In this document: positions 22,409 through 25,618 of the stretch, in pieces
How positions within the stretch are numbered: position 1 is the stretch's first letter
Layout: each line of letters opens with the position of its first letter
Source of the DNA: a virus
Length of the DNA stretch: 25,618 nucleotides
Virus record (IMG/VR): IMGVR_UViG_3300013130_000042
Location: 1 to 25,618 of that record
Strand: one strand, 5' to 3'
The notes under the pieces: model-generated
Databases searched by the model: none
Told to the model about the DNA's origin: nothing
The model's input: the letters and a program-made list of their open reading frames with translations, nothing else
Made by a program: the position numbers and the translations under genes

Positions 22409-22422
22409 TAGGGTTTACCCTA
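22409..22422 (-). promoter_or_regulatory. Perfect small hairpin covering the fibre gene ribosome-binding site
   Basis: The 14 bases between two genes read TAGGGTAAACCCTA on the minus strand, a perfect 6-bp inverted repeat with a 2-base centre. It contains the stop TAG of the 619-aa gene and the AGGG that precedes ATG 22408. If it folds, or if ribosomes melt it while ending the upstream gene, it would couple the two genes. Confidence 0.4.
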
Positions 22423-24279
22423 CCTCAAGCCATCAGGCTGGATGTCCACACGCATCGTGCCAAAGCGCCAGTTGGTGCCCAGCTCATCGCTTTCGATGCG
22501 AAGCTGAATCTGCCTGCCGCGCGCCCGGGTATCCACCTTCTGCGTGCCAGGGGCGATGACGTAGGGGTCGAGCGAACTCGGGCTGGCCGCAGCCTGGGGG
22601 AAGGGCCGCAGCAGCAGCCGCACCGTCAGGTTGCCGATCTGGTTCTTGAAGTCGGGGATGAACCGCTTCATGAACAGCATCTGATCGCCATCACCGATGT
22701 CAAAGTACCCGGACACCACGTAAGCGTTGATGGGCTGATCGACCGCGTTGACCCCGTCTTCCTGGCTGTACAGGCGCGTGCGCCCGGCCGTCAGGCCGTA
22801 AACAGGGTCTCCGTACGTCGGTGTCGCAGTGCTATCTGGCAAGTAGGCCGATGCCACGGGCTTGGCAAAGGTGTTCATGTCCGCCCAGGACGTGCGCGCC
22901 ATGGTGCCAATGCTCCAGACGTTCTCCAGGTAGTTGTAGCTCACGAAGCGGTCGATGTAGTCGCTTGTGAACGAGCAATACCACCACGTCACCTCGGTGA
23001 ACTGGGTGTTGATGCCCACGTGAGTCTTGAAGCTCTGGATGAGGTTGATGTCCTCAAACACGTAGTCCTGCACGGTGCAGGGAATCTTCTTGACCGTGCC
23101 GTCGAACATGAAGAACGCATCACGGCCCATCCAAAACGCCACGCCGTTGACATCCGCCGCTGCGTGCGGGCCGATGCAGCCGCAGTTGGCACCGAGCTGC
23201 TGGAAGCCAAAGGTGTAGGGCGGCCCCAGGTACTGCTGGCCATGCACGGAAGTGTCCGTGAAGATCAGAATCTGCCCCCGCGAGCGGATGGCCGTGACAA
23301 TAGTGTTGCCGTCCGTGATCCGCTGGCCCCCGGCCGTGTTCGTGGCCGTCGGCACAAAGTCCGTGATGTTCTCCTGGTCGGAAAAGCGCACGTACATCGG
23401 GTCCTGGGAAGCGGGCGTGCCCAGCACTGTCTCCGTGCCAAAGCACACCAGATGCCGGTCCGGGGTGGAGACAAGCGCGAACTTACTCTTCGTGGGGGCT
23501 CCTGCAATGGCCACGGCCCGCGTACCGAGGCCCCCGCTGGGGAGCCACTCGTAGATGTCGCCATCGACCACCTGCGCGATCAGGTTCTCGCCGTAGTTGT
23601 CGAACTGCCAGATGCGGGGGTTGAGCTGCAGACCGGCCGAGGGCGGGCGTGGCGTGCCCCAGGTGAAGAACCCCCAGGTGCCCGTGCCCCAGCCAAAGTC
23701 GATGTAGCCCTGATCCGCGCCCGTGTTGATCTGGTAGGCGGCATCGGCCGTTCCGGCCGCAGCAGCGGTGCTGGTGGCCTGAGTGGGGGAAGTGATGCGG
23801 TAGCTGTTGGCGTTCAAGACCTCGACGATCTCGAACTCGTTGTCCAGGTCCGCGTTGGGAATACCGCCGGGATCGCCGGTGGTGTTGGAGAACGTGACAA
23901 AGTCCCCGGTGACCGCACCGTGGCCAGAATCGTTGACCACCACGTTGGTCGAGCCGTTGGTCGTGTCAAACGTCACGCCGGTGGTTGTCGCACGGATTGG
24001 GGTGACATCGGCCCACGCGCCGCCATAGAACACGTAGAGCTTGCGGTTTGTACCAATGGCCGCACGTGGGGAGCCGTCCAGCGCGGTCCAAGTGAATACC
24101 TCGCTGGTGTAGCCGATGAAGTAGACCTCGGTGTTGTTGAAGTTGGTCCAGCCGCCCATCTTCTCGGGCAGGCCGTAGCGAAAGCGCACGTAGTCGCAAT
24201 CGACCCAGCCGCCTTCGGCACCATATTCGGTGTTCTGCTTGTCAACGCCGGGCTTGAGGAAGAGTCGAAGCAACGCCAT
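22420..24279 (-). CDS. Tail/hub beta-propeller-like protein, 619 aa
   Basis: The N-terminus KPGVDKQNTEYGAEGGWVDC, then YVRFRYGLPEKMGGW (residues about 31-45), is a hallmark I associate with the large tail protein of many aquatic podoviruses, similar in layout to the P22 gp10-type tail hub that closes the DNA channel. The rest is strand-rich with repeated Trp/Gly/Phe-containing blades (YIDFGWGTGTWGFFTWGTP, RHLVCFGTETVLG, RGQILIFTDTSVHGQQYLG, GVAFWMGRDAFFMFDG, DRFVSYNYLENVWSIG). The C-terminus ends in strands LTVRLLLRPF and RGRQIQLRIESDELG. There is no enzyme motif. ATG 24279 lies 2 bases from the preceding stop, with AAAAGGGC upstream. The role at the tail is inferred. Confidence 0.75.
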   Translation of the reverse strand: MALLRLFLKPGVDKQNTEYGAEGGWVDCDYVRFRYGLPEKMGGWTNFNNTEVYFIGYTSEVFTWTALDGSPRAAIGTNRKLYVFYGGAWADVTPIRATTTGVTFDTTNGSTNVVVNDSGHGAVTGDFVTFSNTTGDPGGIPNADLDNEFEIVEVLNANSYRITSPTQATSTAAAAGTADAAYQINTGADQGYIDFGWGTGTWGFFTWGTPRPPSAGLQLNPRIWQFDNYGENLIAQVVDGDIYEWLPSGGLGTRAVAIAGAPTKSKFALVSTPDRHLVCFGTETVLGTPASQDPMYVRFSDQENITDFVPTATNTAGGQRITDGNTIVTAIRSRGQILIFTDTSVHGQQYLGPPYTFGFQQLGANCGCIGPHAAADVNGVAFWMGRDAFFMFDGTVKKIPCTVQDYVFEDINLIQSFKTHVGINTQFTEVTWWYCSFTSDYIDRFVSYNYLENVWSIGTMARTSWADMNTFAKPVASAYLPDSTATPTYGDPVYGLTAGRTRLYSQEDGVNAVDQPINAYVVSGYFDIGDGDQMLFMKRFIPDFKNQIGNLTVRLLLRPFPQAAASPSSLDPYVIAPGTQKVDTRARGRQIQLRIESDELGTNWRFGTMRVDIQPDGLR

Positions 24280-24281
24280 GA

Positions 24282-24446
24282 TCAGCCCTTTTTGCGAGCA
24301 GCACGCATGTTGTCAACAAGATTCGGGTAGGGGCGACCGGCCGCCTTGGCCATCCTTTTGGCGGCCGCCTTTTTGGCCGGAGCGAGGGCCTTGGGCTTGC
24401 CCAGGCCCTTTGGCCGATTCTTGTCCCAGACGGGGGTGGATTTCAT
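24282..24446 (-). CDS. Tiny strongly cationic protein, 54 aa
   Basis: ATG 24446 is chosen because CCAGGAGACGCC directly precedes it; an upstream in-frame ATG at 24506 lies in the lysozyme end. The product MKSTPVWDKNRPKGLGKPKA, then APAKKAAAKRMAKAAGR, then NMRAARKKG, has about 17 Lys/Arg in 54 residues and only two acidic residues in the N-terminal half plus one near the end. The Ala/Lys/Pro middle resembles histone-H1-like tails. It could bind packaged DNA or act as a small virion component. Function unknown. Confidence 0.65.
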   Translation of the reverse strand: MKSTPVWDKNRPKGLGKPKALAPAKKAAAKRMAKAAGRPYPNLVDNMRAARKKG

Positions 24447-24462
24447 GGCGTCTCCTGGTAGG

Positions 24463-24966
24463 TCATGAAAGGAACATGGACCGCTCGTCACGACGACGGC
24501 GGTCAAGGCCTGGTAGCACCTTGCCGCCCGCCTTGTTCCACATCAAAAATGCGTCGGCCGCAGGTTCCCATTCAGCGCGGTTGGCCCGCATACGAATGGT
24601 ACTGCGCTGCAGGTTTCCTAGCCCGACATTAAAGGCAAAAGAGACGAGAGCGTCAAAGCGGCCTTGAGCGCCAGCACTGCCGGGAACAAGTCGAAGAACA
24701 CCGCGTTCAAAATGGACGAGGTCAGCCTTGAAAATCTCAACCAATTCCTCTTTTGACCATACACGATTGTCCTCCGGTTTAAGTTGGTAGTCGCTGCGAA
24801 CTGGCCCTGTGTAACCCCCGACACGGGCGTTGGGCAGGGCCAGTTGATCTGCGTACAGGGCATGGCCCCATCCAATCGTCCAAATCGCAGCACTGCAGCG
24901 ATAAGGGCGATTGCGGTAGCCCTCGAAGTGGTGCATCAGGTCAATACCTTTGCTGGACGTTTTCAT
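24463..24966 (-). CDS. T4-type lysozyme (endolysin, GH24)
   Basis: This muramidase cleaves the peptidoglycan sugar backbone at lysis. From ATG 24966 it has 167 residues. The start MKTSSKGIDLMHHFEGYRNR matches the usual G-x-x-L-I-x-x-FEG opening. The catalytic triad is spaced E-8-x-5-T as in T4 lysozyme: E15, then position 24, then T30 in WTIGWGHALY. Position 24, normally the catalytic Asp, is Cys; Cys at this site is known in some active GH24 enzymes. The C-terminal GRFDALVSFAFNVGLGNLQR and LPGLDRRRRDERSMFL are also conserved. No signal or SAR segment is present, so a holin is required; a probable holin lies two genes upstream. It overlaps the endonuclease by 26 bases. Confidence 0.92.
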   Translation of the reverse strand: MKTSSKGIDLMHHFEGYRNRPYRCSAAIWTIGWGHALYADQLALPNARVGGYTGPVRSDYQLKPEDNRVWSKEELVEIFKADLVHFERGVLRLVPGSAGAQGRFDALVSFAFNVGLGNLQRSTIRMRANRAEWEPAADAFLMWNKAGGKVLPGLDRRRRDERSMFLS

Positions 24967-25447
24967 GTCTTGATCCACATTTATCGAAGTGGTAGCGACG
25001 CATATTGCCGCCTCCCCCCCGTAGTCCACAGTGCGGGCACTCAATCACCAGGCGCTTGCCTTTGCACGCGCTACTGAGTTTTGCGCAGTAATCAGGGTCC
25101 GCAAGACGTTTTGCGGCACCGGCAACATAGGCCTCCTTAAGGCGCTTTATACCGGTTGCACCGTCTGCGCTCGGGGCCTTGTTGTACAACTCCGGCAGCC
25201 ACATGCGAACAATTTCCGTCTCAAGTTTTTTGGCCTCTTCGGGAGTCTGGGTTTCAATAAGTAATCGAAACTCAAACGCCTCCACGCCATACTTTTTAGC
25301 GTCCTCAGCGTACCCCTGATAGTGCAAAAACCGACTGGTTTTTATGTAGCATTTGTGGTGTCGTAAGCGCAACTCCACATTTTTGGAACTGCCAACGTAG
25401 GCCTTTCCATTCAACTTATTGCGAACAACATAGACACCAATGGTCAT
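24941..25447 (-). CDS. GIY-YIG homing endonuclease, free-standing
   Basis: This 168-residue selfish endonuclease carries GVYVVRNKLNGKAYVGSS (GVY at 4-6, YVG at 17-19), a conserved basic region LRLRHH with Arg27, FEFRLLIET (58-66) and the catalytic Glu in LETEIV (about 76). The C-terminal part binds DNA: CPHCGLRGGGGNMRR, then YHFDKC, a Cys/His zinc-like module (C137, C140, H153, C157) found in related homing endonucleases. Hand count of 25201-25440 gives about 45% GC, far below neighbouring late genes (73% and 78% on sampled lines), pointing to recent acquisition. ATG 25447 overlaps the holin stop as ATGA, and its end runs into the lysozyme. No intron is apparent. Confidence 0.9.
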   Translation of the reverse strand: MTIGVYVVRNKLNGKAYVGSSKNVELRLRHHKCYIKTSRFLHYQGYAEDAKKYGVEAFEFRLLIETQTPEEAKKLETEIVRMWLPELYNKAPSADGATGIKRLKEAYVAGAAKRLADPDYCAKLSSACKGKRLVIECPHCGLRGGGGNMRRYHFDKCGSRHENVQQRY

Positions 25448-25618
25448 TTCTTACCCCAGGTCCTGGAACCAAACCAAAACCCTAGTATACCACCAAGCAT
25501 GGCCATCTCATCGGACGAGAAGATCAGGTCCGAGTACTTGAGGATGTCGTCGATGCTCTTGATCAGCTCGGGATGGTTCCACAGATAGATCGCCATGAAG
25601 GTGTTGATCATCAGCAGC
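25444..25618 (-). CDS. Probable 3-TM holin, C-terminal part only
   Basis: The frame enters from the right edge and ends at TGA 25446-25444; 57 codons are visible. The first part (LLMINTFMAIYLWNHPELIK) is a membrane helix end followed by an amphipathic segment. The last part (DEMAMLGGILGFWFGSRTWG, then KK) is a short hydrophobic helix with the GFWFGSR ending that I associate with the GTA/3-TM holin family. Its place just upstream of the lysozyme, separated only by the homing endonuclease, supports a holin that releases the lysozyme through the inner membrane. The N-terminal half is outside the window. Confidence 0.7.
   Translation of the reverse strand, partial: LLMINTFMAIYLWNHPELIKSIDDILKYSDLIFSSDEMAMLGGILGFWFGSRTWGKK

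Noticed and set aside
1-25618. tRNA genes, CRISPR arrays, insertion sequences, integrase and attachment sites
   Set aside because: No cloverleaf, regular repeat array, transposase or integrase motif was seen in any gap or frame. This was a visual reading, so short or divergent elements could be missed.

Overview
The window is a stretch of a tailed double-stranded DNA phage genome (or an intact prophage). No rRNA, tRNA, host metabolic gene or insertion sequence is visible. Genes are tightly packed: most neighbours overlap by 1-47 bases, and the longest gap between convincing genes is about 120 bases, so no stretch over 300 bases lacks a gene. Base composition is GC-rich with C/G at third codon positions, which suggests a high-GC proteobacterial host. 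The virion proteins resemble those of podoviruses from aquatic metagenomes. Host and family are inferences. Terminase, portal and major capsid genes lie outside the window.

Region 1 (1-9352, minus strand) is the early/replication block, transcribed right to left. In transcription order it holds a 114-aa conserved protein, a coiled-coil protein, a candidate ssDNA-binding protein ending in Pro-Phe, an archaeo-eukaryotic-type primase (PrimPol/TOTE-like), a 69-aa protein, a UvrD-like SF1 helicase and a proofreading family A DNA polymerase. A clean intrinsic terminator follows at 2375-2400. Beyond it are small regulatory or accessory genes: an AT-hook plus ribbon-helix-helix protein, a GNAT acetyltransferase, a one-helix membrane protein, a small helix-turn-helix protein and several unknowns. 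Five of these genes carry the same 12-base ribosome-binding cassette, AGAAAGGAGAAA, and about half start with GTG or TTG.

Region 2 (9353-11566) is a divergent switch of about 85 bases with a perfect AGTGTACACT palindrome, followed by the only plus-strand operon: an SNF2-type SF2 helicase and a RecB/Cas4-like PD-(D/E)XK nuclease. This operon converges on the late genes and overlaps the last one by 32 bases, with no terminator between them.

Region 3 (11535-25618, minus strand) is the late block. From the right edge it holds the end of a probable 3-TM holin, a low-GC free-standing GIY-YIG homing endonuclease, a T4-type lysozyme whose catalytic Asp is replaced by Cys, a tiny cationic protein, a 619-aa tail/hub-like protein, a fibre- or decoration-like protein, a 110-aa beta-rich protein, and four very large virion proteins (740, 733, 683 and 1079 aa). 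The large proteins have features of internal or ejection proteins: an amphipathic Lys-rich segment, a Gln/Ala repeat protein, Pro/Ala linkers and Gly-zipper membrane-like stretches.

Taken together, the replication genes form an unusual phage replisome. It has PolA, an AEP primase, an SSB-like protein and SF1 and SF2 helicases, but no DnaB-type replicative helicase in the window. The late genes build the tail and DNA-ejection apparatus and lyse the host.
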